Part shown: in pieces, positions 23,677 through 31,292 of the stretch
Layout of the letters: each line of letters begins with the position of its first letter
Numbering within the stretch: position 1 is the stretch's first letter
Source: Devosia insulae DS-56
GTDB lineage: Bacteria; Pseudomonadota; Alphaproteobacteria; Rhizobiales; Devosiaceae
NCBI RefSeq assembly: GCF_000970465.2
Contig: NZ_LAJE02000357.1
Span: forward strand, 1-37,134
Length of the DNA stretch: 37,134 bases
Direction: 5' to 3'
The notes under the pieces: model-generated
The model's input: the letters and a program-made list of their open reading frames with translations, nothing else
Databases searched by the model: none
Told to the model about the DNA's origin: nothing
Position numbers and translations under genes: made by a program

Positions 23677-24285
23677 CTCGGCGATTGCCATGCGCTTGAA
23701 GTTGGCGACGTAGGCGTCGCCTTCCTCGCGGCCCACCGAAATGGCAAGGCGCATGCTGGCACTGCCCAGATACATCACCAGGGTGGCGCGGTTGAGCAGT
23801 TGCGCCGGATCGGCATCGGGATAGATCCGCTGCAGCACGGCGCCGACCAGCGCGCCGTTCTCGTGGCTGTCGGCGAGGTCGATGCCGTGCAGCGATTTGT
23901 CGGCCTGGGTACCGGACCAGATGTCGCGCATCACCGGCTCGGCCAGGAACAGGCCGTAATAGATATCGATGAGCTCGCCGAAGGCCTGGCGGAAGCCAGG
24001 TGCATCGCCGACACCGGCGAGGCCGTCGCGAATGCAAGCCCGGCCCTCTTCATTGTAGCGCTCGGCCAGCGCCCCGATCACCGCCGCCTTGTCGGGGAAG
24101 TACTGGTAGAGCGAGCCGATCGAGATTTCCGCCGCGACCGCCAGTTCCCCCATCTTCATGGCGTCGCTGCCACTCCGCTCGATCAACCCCTTAGCCGCGT
24201 TGAGGATGCGCTCGACCCGCTCGCGACTGCGCTGCTGCTGTGGAGTGCGTCGTGCAGGGGCAGTGGTTTCGGCGGCTTCGGCCAT
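23662..24285 (-). CDS. TetR-family transcriptional repressor
   Basis: A 207-residue protein with an N-terminal TetR DNA-binding domain: RERVERILNAAKGLIERSGSDAMKMGELAVAAEISIGSLYQYFPDKAAVIGALAERY contains the helix-turn-helix and the conserved YQYFPDK. The rest is the helical ligand-binding and dimer domain. It is divergent from an NmrA-like oxidoreductase gene, and four copies of a TGAGG/CCTCA motif lie in the gap, so it probably represses itself and that pair of genes. ATG at 24285 was chosen because upstream in-frame sequence would run through the operator. GAGGA precedes the start at a long distance. Confidence 0.92.
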   Translation of the reverse strand: MAEAAETTAPARRTPQQQRSRERVERILNAAKGLIERSGSDAMKMGELAVAAEISIGSLYQYFPDKAAVIGALAERYNEEGRACIRDGLAGVGDAPGFRQAFGELIDIYYGLFLAEPVMRDIWSGTQADKSLHGIDLADSHENGALVGAVLQRIYPDADPAQLLNRATLVMYLGSASMRLAISVGREEGDAYVANFKRMAIAELLGD

Positions 24286-24293
24286 AAGTGAAC

Positions 24294-24367
24294 AATCCTC
24301 ACATTTCTGCTTGACGTTCACAATATGAGGATTTATCACGTTCCGCAACATGAGCTTTCCTCATGTT
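24294..24367. promoter_or_regulatory. TetR operator array with four TGAGG/CCTCA half-sites
   Basis: AATCCTCACATT (24294-24305) and AATATGAGGATT (24322-24333) form one inverted repeat (11 of 12). AACATGAG (24347-24354) and CTCATGTT (24360-24367) form a second, perfect one with a five-base spacer. Both carry the same TGAG/CTCA core. This tandem pair of operators fills the gap between tetR and the NmrA-like gene. Confidence 0.65.
24311..24339 (+). promoter_or_regulatory. Candidate promoter of the NmrA-like/DUF1772 pair
   Basis: TTGACG (24311-24316) and TATCAC (24334-24339) have a 17-base spacer and fall inside the operator array, so a bound TetR dimer would block them. Confidence 0.4.
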
Positions 24368-24385
24368 TTGCGAAGGAGCCTGAAA

Positions 24386-25204
24386 TTGACCAAACCAATC
24401 CTGATCCTTGGTGGCCGCGGCAAGACCGGCTCGCGCGTTGCGGAGCGCCTCGAAGCCCGCGGCCTGCCGGTGCGACTGGCCTCGCGCTCGACCGGCTTCG
24501 ACTGGACCGACCGCAGCACCTGGGCGGCAGCGCTCACGGGCGCCGGCAGCGCCTACATCACCTATTACCCTGACATCGCCATCAAGGGCGCGGCCGAGGC
24601 TATCGGCGACATCACGGAACTGGCGCTGTCGCTGGGGGTGAAGCGGCTGGTGCTGCTGTCCGGTCGCGGCGAGCCGGAGGCGCAGCGCGCCGAGCAGCAG
24701 CTGCTCGCCACCAGCGCCGATTGGACCGTGGTGCGGGCCAGCTGGTTCAACCAGAATTTCGACGAAGGACAGTTCCTCGAGATGATGCTCGGGGGCGAAG
24801 TGGCGCTGCCGGTCGATACGGTGCGGGAGCCGTTCGTCGATTGCGACGATATTGCCGACGTGGTGACCGCGGCGCTGACCGACGACCGGCATATCGGCCA
24901 GCTCTATGAAGTCACCGGCCCGCGGCTATTGACGTTTGCCGAGGTGGTTGCCGAGATCAATCAGGCGAACGGCAGCAACGTGACGTTCCGCACCATGCCG
25001 GCCCATGAGTTCCTCGACTCGCTCGCCGGCAGCGAAATGCCCGAAGAAATCGCCGGGCTGCTTGAGGAGCTGTTCAGCGAGGTGCTGGACGGCCGCAACG
25101 AATCCCTCGCCGATGGGGTGCAGCGCGTGCTCGGCCGGCAGCCGAAGGACGTTACCGACTATGCGCGCGAAGCGGCAGCCAAGGGCGCCTGGAGGCAAGC
25201 ATGA
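24386..25204 (+). CDS. NmrA-like NAD(P)-binding protein
   Basis: A 272-residue atypical short-chain dehydrogenase. The Rossmann motif is KPILILGGRGKTGSRVAERL, with later blocks GVKRLVLLSGRGE and WTVVRASWFNQNF typical of NmrA/QOR2-like redox sensors or ergot-type reductases. I place the start at TTG 24386 because GAAGGAG ends seven bases before it. The ATG at 24350 lies inside the operator palindrome, has no ribosome site, and would add a stretch unlike the family. It is divergent from tetR and overlaps the DUF1772 gene by four bases (ATGA). Similar TetR/NmrA/DUF1772 groupings suggest an inducible redox or detoxification unit. Confidence 0.85.
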   Translation: MTKPILILGGRGKTGSRVAERLEARGLPVRLASRSTGFDWTDRSTWAAALTGAGSAYITYYPDIAIKGAAEAIGDITELALSLGVKRLVLLSGRGEPEAQRAEQQLLATSADWTVVRASWFNQNFDEGQFLEMMLGGEVALPVDTVREPFVDCDDIADVVTAALTDDRHIGQLYEVTGPRLLTFAEVVAEINQANGSNVTFRTMPAHEFLDSLAGSEMPEEIAGLLEELFSEVLDGRNESLADGVQRVLGRQPKDVTDYAREAAAKGAWRQA

Positions 25205-25668
25205 ACTGGATCGATAGTCTCAGCATCGTGGTGGCGCTCGGCGCCGCGCTGATCGGCGGAACCTTCTTCGGCTTCTCGAACTTCATCATGCCGGCGATCG
25301 GCCGGCAGCCAGCAGCCAATGCCATTGCGGTGATGAACGCCATCAACGTGACGGTGCTCAACGCCGGCTTTCTCGGCGCCTTCATGGGGACAGCGGTGCT
25401 CGGGCTGGTGCTGGTGCTGGCGGTGTTCGTCACCGGCGGCAGCCTGTGGGCCGCTGCGGGTGCGCTGGTCTATGTCATCGGGACGTTCGGCGTGACCATG
25501 GCGATCAACGTGCCGATGAACAACCGGCTGGCCAGGTTCGAAGGCCCGAGCCCCGAGGGCGCGGCCTACTGGGCCACCTACCTCAGGGACTGGACCCGGT
25601 GGAACTCGATCCGCTCCGGCGCCGCGATGCTCGCGACGCTCCTGCTGATGCTCTCGCTCATGCGATGA
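25201..25668 (+). CDS. DUF1772 (anthrone-oxygenase-like) membrane protein
   Basis: A 155-residue protein with four membrane helices and the DUF1772 pattern: an N-terminal GAALIGGTFFGFSNFIMPAI, a central helix pair, and the conserved NVPMNNRLARFEG followed by WTRWNSIRSGAAMLATLLL. Fungal members include anthrone oxygenases; bacterial members are mostly uncharacterised. Its start overlaps the NmrA-like gene (ATGA), so both are under the TetR array. It ends convergently on the SDR gene with an 11-base overlap. Confidence 0.88.
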   Translation: MNWIDSLSIVVALGAALIGGTFFGFSNFIMPAIGRQPAANAIAVMNAINVTVLNAGFLGAFMGTAVLGLVLVLAVFVTGGSLWAAAGALVYVIGTFGVTMAINVPMNNRLARFEGPSPEGAAYWATYLRDWTRWNSIRSGAAMLATLLLMLSLMR

Positions 25669-26386
25669 GATAGCCGCCGTCGACCGGCAGGATCGCGCCG
25701 GTGATGAAGCCGGCGAGCGGCGAACACAAAAACAGGGCGGCGGGCGCCAGGTCCGCCGGAGTGCCCCAGCGGCCGAGCGGGGTGCGGCCCATCAGTTCGG
25801 CGTTGCGCGCCTCGTTGGCGCGCGGCACCGCGGTCATCGCCGTCTCGATCCAGCCGGGGGCCAGCGCATTGACGCGGATCTGCTCCTTGGCAAAGGCGGT
25901 GGCGAGCGACTTGGTGAGGCCAGCGACGGCGTGCTTCGACGCCGCATAGGCCGGGGCGTGCGGGGCGCCGAAGAACGAGAACATCGAGCCGATGTTGAGG
26001 ATGGCGCCACCGGCGAGCTTGTCGCGGAAGGCATAGGCGGTGCGCATCGAGCCGTTGAGGTTGATGTCGATCACGGTCGCAAAACCGTCGACGGTATGCT
26101 CGGCGGCGCGGAGGTTCACCCCGGCGCAGTTGACCAGGGCGGCAACACTGCCAAAGGTCGCGGCGTATTCGGCGACTTGCTCCGAATTGCGCACATCGAG
26201 CTGGGTGTAGCGGAAACGCGGCTCGGCCGCGGCGCCGGCCTCGACCTCCGCCTCTGTGGCGCCGGTGACATGCACCACCGCCCCGGCGTCAGCGAAAGCG
26301 CGGCCGATGCCCTGGCCAATGCCGGACGTACCGCCGGTGATGACGACGGTTTTGCCGGTGTAGAATTCGGATGCCCAGTGGCTCAT
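25658..26386 (-). CDS. Short-chain dehydrogenase/reductase (SDR)
   Basis: A 242-residue classical SDR. Cofactor motif TGGTSGIGQGIG, NCAG (near residue 88), catalytic serine in LNIGSMFS, YAASK (Y and K of the triad) and the C-terminal PVDGGYL are all present. It should oxidise or reduce a hydroxyl/keto substrate with NAD(P). Its ATG overlaps the stop of the cupin gene upstream (ATGA), so the two act together; the substrate is unknown. Confidence 0.93.
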   Translation of the reverse strand: MSHWASEFYTGKTVVITGGTSGIGQGIGRAFADAGAVVHVTGATEAEVEAGAAAEPRFRYTQLDVRNSEQVAEYAATFGSVAALVNCAGVNLRAAEHTVDGFATVIDINLNGSMRTAYAFRDKLAGGAILNIGSMFSFFGAPHAPAYAASKHAVAGLTKSLATAFAKEQIRVNALAPGWIETAMTAVPRANEARNAELMGRTPLGRWGTPADLAPAALFLCSPLAGFITGAILPVDGGYLIA

Positions 26387-26880
26387 CTGACGAACTGGTC
26401 CACGTAGTCCGCCCCGAGCCCCACCTTGTCGTAGTGCTTCTTGCACATGTCGATCTTGGTGAAGACGTCCTCGAAGCCGATCTGCTTGTTGTCCTTGTCG
26501 AGATAGACCATGCAGCCGGAGATGTTGAAGAAGGTGATCATCTCCGGGGTGTCCTCGGGGACGGTCAGGGTGTGGATCTCGCCGGGCGGCTCGAACACGT
26601 AGGAGCCGGTTTCGGCGACCCAGTCGTGCTCGAGATAGTGCCAGCGGCCCTTGATGACATAGCCGTGCACCGGCTGGGGGTGGAGGTGGCGGCTCAGAAT
26701 GCCGGCGCGGCGGACGCGCAGCAGGTTGCACCACTGGCCCTGCAGGGTGTTGAGGAACAGCGGCCGGAACCAGACGCCCTCGGCCTGCGGCACCCAGACC
26801 CGCTCATCCTCGGGGACGGCGGTAATGGCGATTTCCTTCGGCGCCATCGGGTGGGCCGAGCCGTTGAAGGTCTCGTACAT
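26383..26880 (-). CDS. Cupin-domain protein (2,4'-dihydroxyacetophenone dioxygenase-like)
   Basis: A 165-residue single-domain cupin. Probable metal ligands sit in SRHLHPQPVHGYVIKG (first motif) and FEPPGEIHTL (second motif). The line MVYLDKDNKQIGFEDVF near the C-terminus is typical of the group annotated as 2,4'-dihydroxyacetophenone dioxygenase-like, many of which have other, unknown substrates. AGGAG lies ahead of the ATG at 26880. It is co-translated with the downstream SDR, suggesting a two-step oxidation or isomerisation of a small keto compound. The dioxygenase name should be taken as a family label only. Confidence 0.85.
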   Translation of the reverse strand: MYETFNGSAHPMAPKEIAITAVPEDERVWVPQAEGVWFRPLFLNTLQGQWCNLLRVRRAGILSRHLHPQPVHGYVIKGRWHYLEHDWVAETGSYVFEPPGEIHTLTVPEDTPEMITFFNISGCMVYLDKDNKQIGFEDVFTKIDMCKKHYDKVGLGADYVDQFVR

Positions 26881-26969
26881 GGCAGGTCTCCTCCGAACTG
26901 GTATGGTAGCTTTATCGAGCCGAAACCCAACACGCCAGTGCACCAAATGTCTAGCTCACCACAGAGTCT

Positions 26970-27039
26970 TTCCCGCGAAAGCGGGAACCTCTGTTTGCGG
27001 AGCGTGCGGCCAAACGGAGATCCCCGCGTCCGCGGGGAT
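26970..27039. repeat. REP-like three-stem palindromic element
   Basis: TTCCCGC/GCGGGAA around GAAA (26970-26987) and ATCCCCGCG/CGCGGGGAT around TC (27020-27039) are two hairpins. A third stem between them pairs CTCTGTTTG with CAAACGGAG (8 of 9). The arrangement resembles paired extragenic palindromes. It lies in the 194-base gap between the sugar dehydrogenase stop and the cupin start. Confidence 0.75.
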
Positions 27040-27074
27040 GACGCCGGTAAATGGGCCAACCGTTTCGGGCAGAC

Positions 27075-28013
27075 TTACCAGTGGAACTCGTCGACGTTCT
27101 CGCGGGCGCCGAGCAGGAAGGCATCGCCGATCAGCCGCAAAGGCGAGCCGTCCATTTCGGATTTGCCCTTCTTGAGCAGCTTGGCGAAGCGCTCGTAGAT
27201 CGCCTCGTACTCCGACGAGGGGTTGGCGACGGTTTCCTTGCCATTGACCGTGAGCACGGTACCACCGCGCTCGAGCTTCAGCTGGGTGCCCTTGCGGGTC
27301 TCGATGGCGATGGTCCAGATCTCGCCCGACTCTTCGAGCCAGTTGAAGCCGGCGCTGAGCTTGGGCTGGTGCTTTTCGCCGGACTTGAAGACGATCTCGA
27401 CATCAACTGGGGTCTGGCGGTTGGCCGGGAACTTCAGCTTGGCGCTGTCGACAAAGACCGGGAACGGCATGATCTTGGTGAAGATCGACATGGCGTTGAT
27501 GCCCGGATCGCAGACGCCGAAGCCGCCGGGCTCCCACACCCATTCCTGGCCCGGATGCCACTTGCGGACGCTCTCGCGCCAGTCGATGCGAAGCGAGGCG
27601 ACGCCTTCATCCTTGAGGATCAGCTTGGCGGTATCGACGGCGGCGTTGTAGCGCGAGTGCCAGGTCTGGAACAGCACCTTGCCCTTCTTCTCGCCATAGG
27701 CGACGAGGTCCTCGAACTCGGTGATGGTGGGGGTCGGCGGCTTTTCCAGCAGCACGTCCTTGCCGGCATCGAGCGCCTGCCGCACATAGGCGTGGCGGAC
27801 GCCGGGCGGGGTGCAGATGGCGACCAGCTTCACCTCGGGCATGGCCTTGTAGAGTTCGGCCGGGGTCTTGAACACCGGCACGTCGCGATGGCCGAGGCCG
27901 CGGGTCGAGACGCAGGCCGCGAGCTCGAAATCCGGGCTCTTGTCGATCACCGGCAGGTGCTGATCCTGCGCGATCTTGCCGATACCGATGACGGCGATCT
28001 TCTTTTTGGCCAT
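27075..28013 (-). CDS. Gfo/Idh/MocA-family sugar dehydrogenase (D-galactose or L-arabinose 1-dehydrogenase-like)
   Basis: A 312-residue NAD(P)-dependent oxidoreductase. The N-terminal Rossmann domain has IAVIGIGKIAQDQHLPVI and the family EKPP motif (residues 94-97). The second domain contains QEWVWEPGGFGVCDPGINAMSI, which is characteristic of the aldose 1-dehydrogenases that feed the non-phosphorylative arabinose/galactose pathway. It should oxidise an aldose to its lactone in the cytoplasm. No lactonase, dehydratase or sugar transporter lies nearby in this window, so the pathway must continue elsewhere. Confidence 0.88.
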   Translation of the reverse strand: MAKKKIAVIGIGKIAQDQHLPVIDKSPDFELAACVSTRGLGHRDVPVFKTPAELYKAMPEVKLVAICTPPGVRHAYVRQALDAGKDVLLEKPPTPTITEFEDLVAYGEKKGKVLFQTWHSRYNAAVDTAKLILKDEGVASLRIDWRESVRKWHPGQEWVWEPGGFGVCDPGINAMSIFTKIMPFPVFVDSAKLKFPANRQTPVDVEIVFKSGEKHQPKLSAGFNWLEESGEIWTIAIETRKGTQLKLERGGTVLTVNGKETVANPSSEYEAIYERFAKLLKKGKSEMDGSPLRLIGDAFLLGARENVDEFHW

Positions 28014-28143
28014 TGCCGAAACACTCCCTGAAAGCGGGCGGCACTTAAAGGCATGGGCGAAGGAAAGGGAAGTTCCCTCGCAAAGGAAAATCGTCCGGCT
28101 GCCTAAGGTGGGCTATGCTGAGGCGTCAGGTGGGAGAGTTGTG

Positions 28144-28344
28144 ATGTCGCGGGCATTCGTCAGTGAAGGCAACAGCGTGCCGCAGGTGTTCGCCTCGGCG
28201 GACAGCGCCGAGAGCGCTGCCAACCTGCAGCGGGCGATGGACGGCAAGGACTATGACTATGAGGTGCGACCGCGGCAGCGCGGCGGCTACATGGTGGCGC
28301 GCCTCAGCAAGGACGGCACGTTCGACTCCTGGGTCGAGGAGTAA
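28144..28344 (+). CDS. Small conserved-looking protein, unknown function
   Basis: A 66-residue soluble protein (SRAFVSEGNSVPQVF, then YDYEVRPRQRGGYMVARLSKDG, ending SWVEE). No domain is recognised. GGTGGGAGAG precedes the ATG with reasonable spacing, and codon use looks like that of the neighbours. It stands alone, divergent from the sugar dehydrogenase, and is followed at once by a heptamer hairpin that probably ends its transcript. Confidence 0.65.
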   Translation: MSRAFVSEGNSVPQVFASADSAESAANLQRAMDGKDYDYEVRPRQRGGYMVARLSKDGTFDSWVEE

Positions 28345-28345
28345 G

Positions 28346-28399
28346 ACGGCAGTCGTCAGTCGATGGGTATGCTAGCTACTGCCTACTGCCTACTGCCGT
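28346..28399. repeat. Heptamer tandem array with terminal stem, probable bidirectional terminator
   Basis: CTACTGC is repeated three times at 28376-28396. The outer arms ACGGCAGT (28346-28353) and ACTGCCGT (28392-28399) pair exactly, and the left side holds degenerate reverse copies (GGCAGTC, GTCAGTC). It sits exactly between the convergent stops at 28344 and 28402. Confidence 0.7.
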
Positions 28400-28401
28400 T
28401 C

Positions 28402-29658
28402 TCACCGCACGATGATGGCGCGGAAATCGTTGACGTTGGTGCCGGTGGGGCCGGTGAGCAGCAGGCCGCCGACGGCGCGGAAAGCATTGTAGGCGTCGTT
28501 GTTGGCGAGAGCCCGACGCGGGTCGATGCCGGCGGCGCGCATCCTTGCCGCTGTGTGGCCATCACAGAGGGCGCCGGCGTTGTCCCCTGCCCCGTCGATA
28601 CCGTCGGTATCGGCAGCGAGCGCGGTGATGCCTTCGATGCCATCGATGGCGAGGGCGAAAGCCAGCAGGAACTCGGCGTTGCGGCCGCCGCGCCCGTCGC
28701 CGCGGATAGTGACGGTGGTCTCGCCGCCCGAGAGCAGCAGCGTGGGTTTGGCGAACGGACGGTTGCGGGTCCTGATCTCTCGGGCGAGCGCGGCATGAAC
28801 CGACGCGACATCGCGTGCTTCGCCTTCGATCGCGTCGGAGAGGATATGGGCTTCGAGCCCGGCAGACCGGGCCTCCGCGGCCGCTGCCTCCAGCGACAGG
28901 GCGGCGGACGCGATGATGCGGACGGTATTGTGCTGGAAGCGCGGATCGCCGGCCCGCGGCGCGGCATTGAGATCGGAGGCCAGCAGTTCCTCGGCCGCCG
29001 CGGGCAGCTTCAACCGGTAGAGCGAAGCGAGGTGGCGGGCCTCGGCGCGGCCGGAACTCAGCGGCACGGTCGGGCCGGAGGCGACCAGCGACGGGTCGTC
29101 GCCCGGGATATCGGAGACGATGAGGGTGGCGACGCGGGCGGGCGAGGCGAGCGCGGCGAGGCGGCCGCCCTTAATGGCGCTGAGCTCGTTGCGGATGACA
29201 TTCATCACCGAGATCGGCGCGCCCGAGGCGAGCAGGATCTCGTTGACCGCCTGCTCGTCCTCGAAGCTGAGACCGGCCGCCGGTTGCGGCAACAGCGCCG
29301 AGCCGCCGCCAGAGATCAGCGCCACCACCAGGTCGTCATGGCCGAGGCCGGAGACCTTTTCCATCAGCCGGCGGGCGGCGAGGTAGCCGGACATATCCGG
29401 CACCGGGTGAGCGGCCTCGACGATCTCGATGCGCTCGCAGGGCGTGCCGTAGCCGTAACGGGTGACCACCAGGCCGCTATGGATCGGCCCGGGCCAGGCC
29501 AGCTCGAAAGCGCGCGCCATTTGCGCCGAGGCCTTGCCGGCGCCGATGACGACGGTCCGTCCCCTTGGCGGGTCCGGCAGGTTCGTAGCGATGGCGTGCT
29601 GCGGCTGAGCGGCATCGACGGCGCGGTGATAGAGCCGTTCGAGAAGGTCGCGATCCAT
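28402..29658 (-). CDS. Glycerate 2-kinase / MOFRL-family protein (formerly hydroxypyruvate reductase TtuD)
   Basis: A 418-residue protein of the GckA/TtuD type. The N-terminal DUF4147-like domain includes VVIGAGKASAQMARAFE, ISGGGSALLPQPAAGLS and IKGGRLA. The C-terminal MOFRL domain includes LLSGGETTVTIRGDGRGGRNAEFLLAFAL and ADTDGIDGAGDNAGA. Members phosphorylate glycerate to 2-phosphoglycerate, linking glyoxylate/tartrate and hydroxypyruvate to glycolysis; older annotations call them hydroxypyruvate reductases. ATG at 29658 begins MDRDLLERLYHRAVDAAQPQH, which fits the family; the ribosome site is weak. Confidence 0.92.
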   Translation of the reverse strand: MDRDLLERLYHRAVDAAQPQHAIATNLPDPPRGRTVVIGAGKASAQMARAFELAWPGPIHSGLVVTRYGYGTPCERIEIVEAAHPVPDMSGYLAARRLMEKVSGLGHDDLVVALISGGGSALLPQPAAGLSFEDEQAVNEILLASGAPISVMNVIRNELSAIKGGRLAALASPARVATLIVSDIPGDDPSLVASGPTVPLSSGRAEARHLASLYRLKLPAAAEELLASDLNAAPRAGDPRFQHNTVRIIASAALSLEAAAAEARSAGLEAHILSDAIEGEARDVASVHAALAREIRTRNRPFAKPTLLLSGGETTVTIRGDGRGGRNAEFLLAFALAIDGIEGITALAADTDGIDGAGDNAGALCDGHTAARMRAAGIDPRRALANNDAYNAFRAVGGLLLTGPTGTNVNDFRAIIVR

Positions 29659-29961
29659 GAGGTCCCGGGGGCTGATTTGCCGCGATATTGGCGGCGACGC
29701 CCGGCCGAGGCAAGCGCCTGAAGATGCGGCAACGCGTTCATGCCCGGTACAGCTCGCTTCTGCTAAAAGGCGCGCAGAAAATTGCACCGGCCTCGTCTGT
29801 GTCCGATGCGCAACGTTAACAGCTGGTCTTGCTGAACAAGGGCGAAATGGCCACCTCACGCGAAGTTCAAGCGTCAGGACCCAGTTGCCGCCGCAGGAAA
29901 CCAGCGACATAGTCAGGCACCGATCGTGGACGCGATCGATGGGCCTGCGCAGGAAACAACA
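29659..29961. other. Divergent intergenic region, no gene seen
   Basis: The 303 bases between the glycerate kinase start and the secreted protein start hold no convincing gene. Promoters for both should lie here. The palindrome GTTAAC at 29815-29820 is the only notable short symmetry, and I see no clear operator. Confidence 0.6.
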
Positions 29962-30468
29962 ATGAATAGAATTCGTCCTCTCGCGGGCGCGTTGCTCGCG
30001 ACACTGATGTTGTCTCCCCTGGTGGGAGCGGCTTTCGCCGGCGACGTACTGCCGCTCGACCCCGGCGGCGGACTGCCGCCGATCGATGGCACCGGGCCCG
30101 CTGCCGGGACCGGCCCGATCGATGGACTGATCCCTCCGGGCGCCATCGATACCGGCTCGTCGAGCTCGAGCAGTGGCGACGGGGATTCCGACTATGTGGC
30201 TGAGCCGACCCTGCAGACCCGGCATTTCGGGCTCAATGTCGAGCTGAGTTGCGCCGTTTCGGGCAAGCCGAACGCCATCGTCGTGGTCAATCACAGCGCC
30301 GAGGCGCTGCCGCCGGGAACCCGGATCAAGTGGCAGCTGAGAAGCGAGGGCAAACGCGGCTTCTTTGCGCTGCTGAACCCGTTGGCCGGCGGTGAGACGC
30401 TGGTGGCGGACAATGTGCTGGACGGCGCGGCGAACCAGGCCGCTGACTGCGTGGCGCGCGTCATCTGA
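29962..30468 (+). CDS. Secreted protein with Gly/Pro/Ser-rich linker, unknown function
   Basis: A 168-residue exported protein. A signal peptide (MNRIRPLAGALLATLMLSPLVGAAFA, about residues 1-26) is followed by a low-complexity region to about residue 75 with repeated PIDG units (LPPIDGTGP, TGPIDGLIPP) and a serine run. A compact C-terminal part (FGLNVELSCAVSGKPNAIVVVNHSAEALPPGTRIKWQLRSEGKRG) looks beta-rich and Ig-like and has two cysteines. It could be a periplasmic or surface protein with a flexible tether. AGGAAACAACA before the ATG gives a good ribosome site. Confidence 0.78.
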   Translation: MNRIRPLAGALLATLMLSPLVGAAFAGDVLPLDPGGGLPPIDGTGPAAGTGPIDGLIPPGAIDTGSSSSSSGDGDSDYVAEPTLQTRHFGLNVELSCAVSGKPNAIVVVNHSAEALPPGTRIKWQLRSEGKRGFFALLNPLAGGETLVADNVLDGAANQAADCVARVI

Positions 30469-30504
30469 GCCTCGCCTGAGCCAGGCAGTGGACAGCTTGC
30501 CGGA

Positions 30505-30522
30505 CTGACAAAAAACTGACAT
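30505..30522 (+). promoter_or_regulatory. Pho-box-like direct repeat upstream of the phn genes
   Basis: CTGACAA, AAAA, CTGACAT: two seven-base direct repeats with a four-base spacer, the 11-base periodicity of a PhoB-binding box (consensus half CTGTCAT). The halves match at 5 and 6 of 7 positions. It lies 48 bases before the DUF1045 start and suggests induction under phosphate starvation. Confidence 0.65.
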
Positions 30523-30525
30523 CGA

Positions 30526-30545
30526 ACGGGGCTAGTCAGCCCCGT
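30526..30545. terminator. 8-bp hairpin upstream of the phn genes
   Basis: ACGGGGCT (30526-30533) and AGCCCCGT (30538-30545) enclose AGTC. It follows the secreted protein gene by 57 bases, without a T-run. It overlaps the likely leader of the phn message, so it may be a leader hairpin rather than a terminator. Confidence 0.45.
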
Positions 30546-30569
30546 CCCTTGCCGAGCCTGAAGTCCCCG

Positions 30570-31292
30570 ATGCCCGAACGTTTTGCCATTTACTACGCCC
30601 CTGGTGCGGCCGAGCCGCTTTGGGCGAAATCCAAGGAGTGGCTGGGGCGCGATCCGCTAACCGGAGCAACAATCGACGGGCCGCTCGCCGGCACTTCGCG
30701 CGATGCGCTGTTCGACCGCAGCGTGTCGGCCCGGCGCTACGGCTTCCACGCGACGATCAAGGCACCGATGACGCTGGCGGCGGACAAATCGCGTGCCGAG
30801 CTCGAGGACGCGCTGGCCGATTTCGCCGCCGAGGCAGAGCCAGTGGCGATCGGCCGGCTGAAACTCAGCCTGATCGACGGCTTCCTGGCGCTGGTGCCGG
30901 CGGACCAACCGCGTGAGCTCACCGACTTTGCCGGCGAAGTTGTCGAGGCGTTCGAGCCGTTCCGGGCGCTGCCGTCGGCGGCAGAGCGGGAGCGGCGGCT
31001 GAAAGGCGGGCATCTGAGCGAGCGGCAGATCGAACTGATGGACCGCTTCGGCTACCCGTACGTGTTCGAGCAGTTCCGTTTCCACATGACGCTGACCGAC
31101 CGGCTGCCCGAGCATGAGCGCGAGGCCTATTCGCGCGCTGCCGCGGCGCATTTCGGAGCACTCGCTGAAGCCGAAACAATGCTGGACCGGTTAGTGCTGT
31201 TCCACGAGCCTGAGCCGGGGGCGCCCTTCATGCGCCTCGGCGATTTCATTCTCACCGGGGAGGCCGCCAATGAGCGAATTCGCGCTCGCTAA
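30570..31292 (+). CDS. DUF1045 2H-phosphoesterase-like protein of phosphonate operons
   Basis: A 240-residue protein of the family usually labelled putative phosphonate metabolism protein. Two HxT motifs define a 2H phosphodiesterase fold: FHATIKAP near residue 59 and FHMTLTDR near residue 171. In carbon-phosphorus lyase pathways a phosphodiesterase (PhnP) opens 5-phosphoribosyl 1,2-cyclic phosphate, and this 2H protein may do that job where phnP is absent; this is inference. ATG at 30570 fits the family start (MPERFAIYYAP). It overlaps phnM by 23 bases. Confidence 0.88.
   Translation: MPERFAIYYAPGAAEPLWAKSKEWLGRDPLTGATIDGPLAGTSRDALFDRSVSARRYGFHATIKAPMTLAADKSRAELEDALADFAAEAEPVAIGRLKLSLIDGFLALVPADQPRELTDFAGEVVEAFEPFRALPSAAERERRLKGGHLSERQIELMDRFGYPYVFEQFRFHMTLTDRLPEHEREAYSRAAAAHFGALAEAETMLDRLVLFHEPEPGAPFMRLGDFILTGEAANERIRAR

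Noticed and set aside
24386-24401. TTGACCA at the NmrA-like start as a third RutR-like site
   Set aside because: Only the left half matches; the right half does not, and the sequence is the start of a coding region.
30549-30570. TTG at 30549 as the DUF1045 start
   Set aside because: The family-like sequence begins at the ATG at 30570, and the earlier start has no ribosome site.
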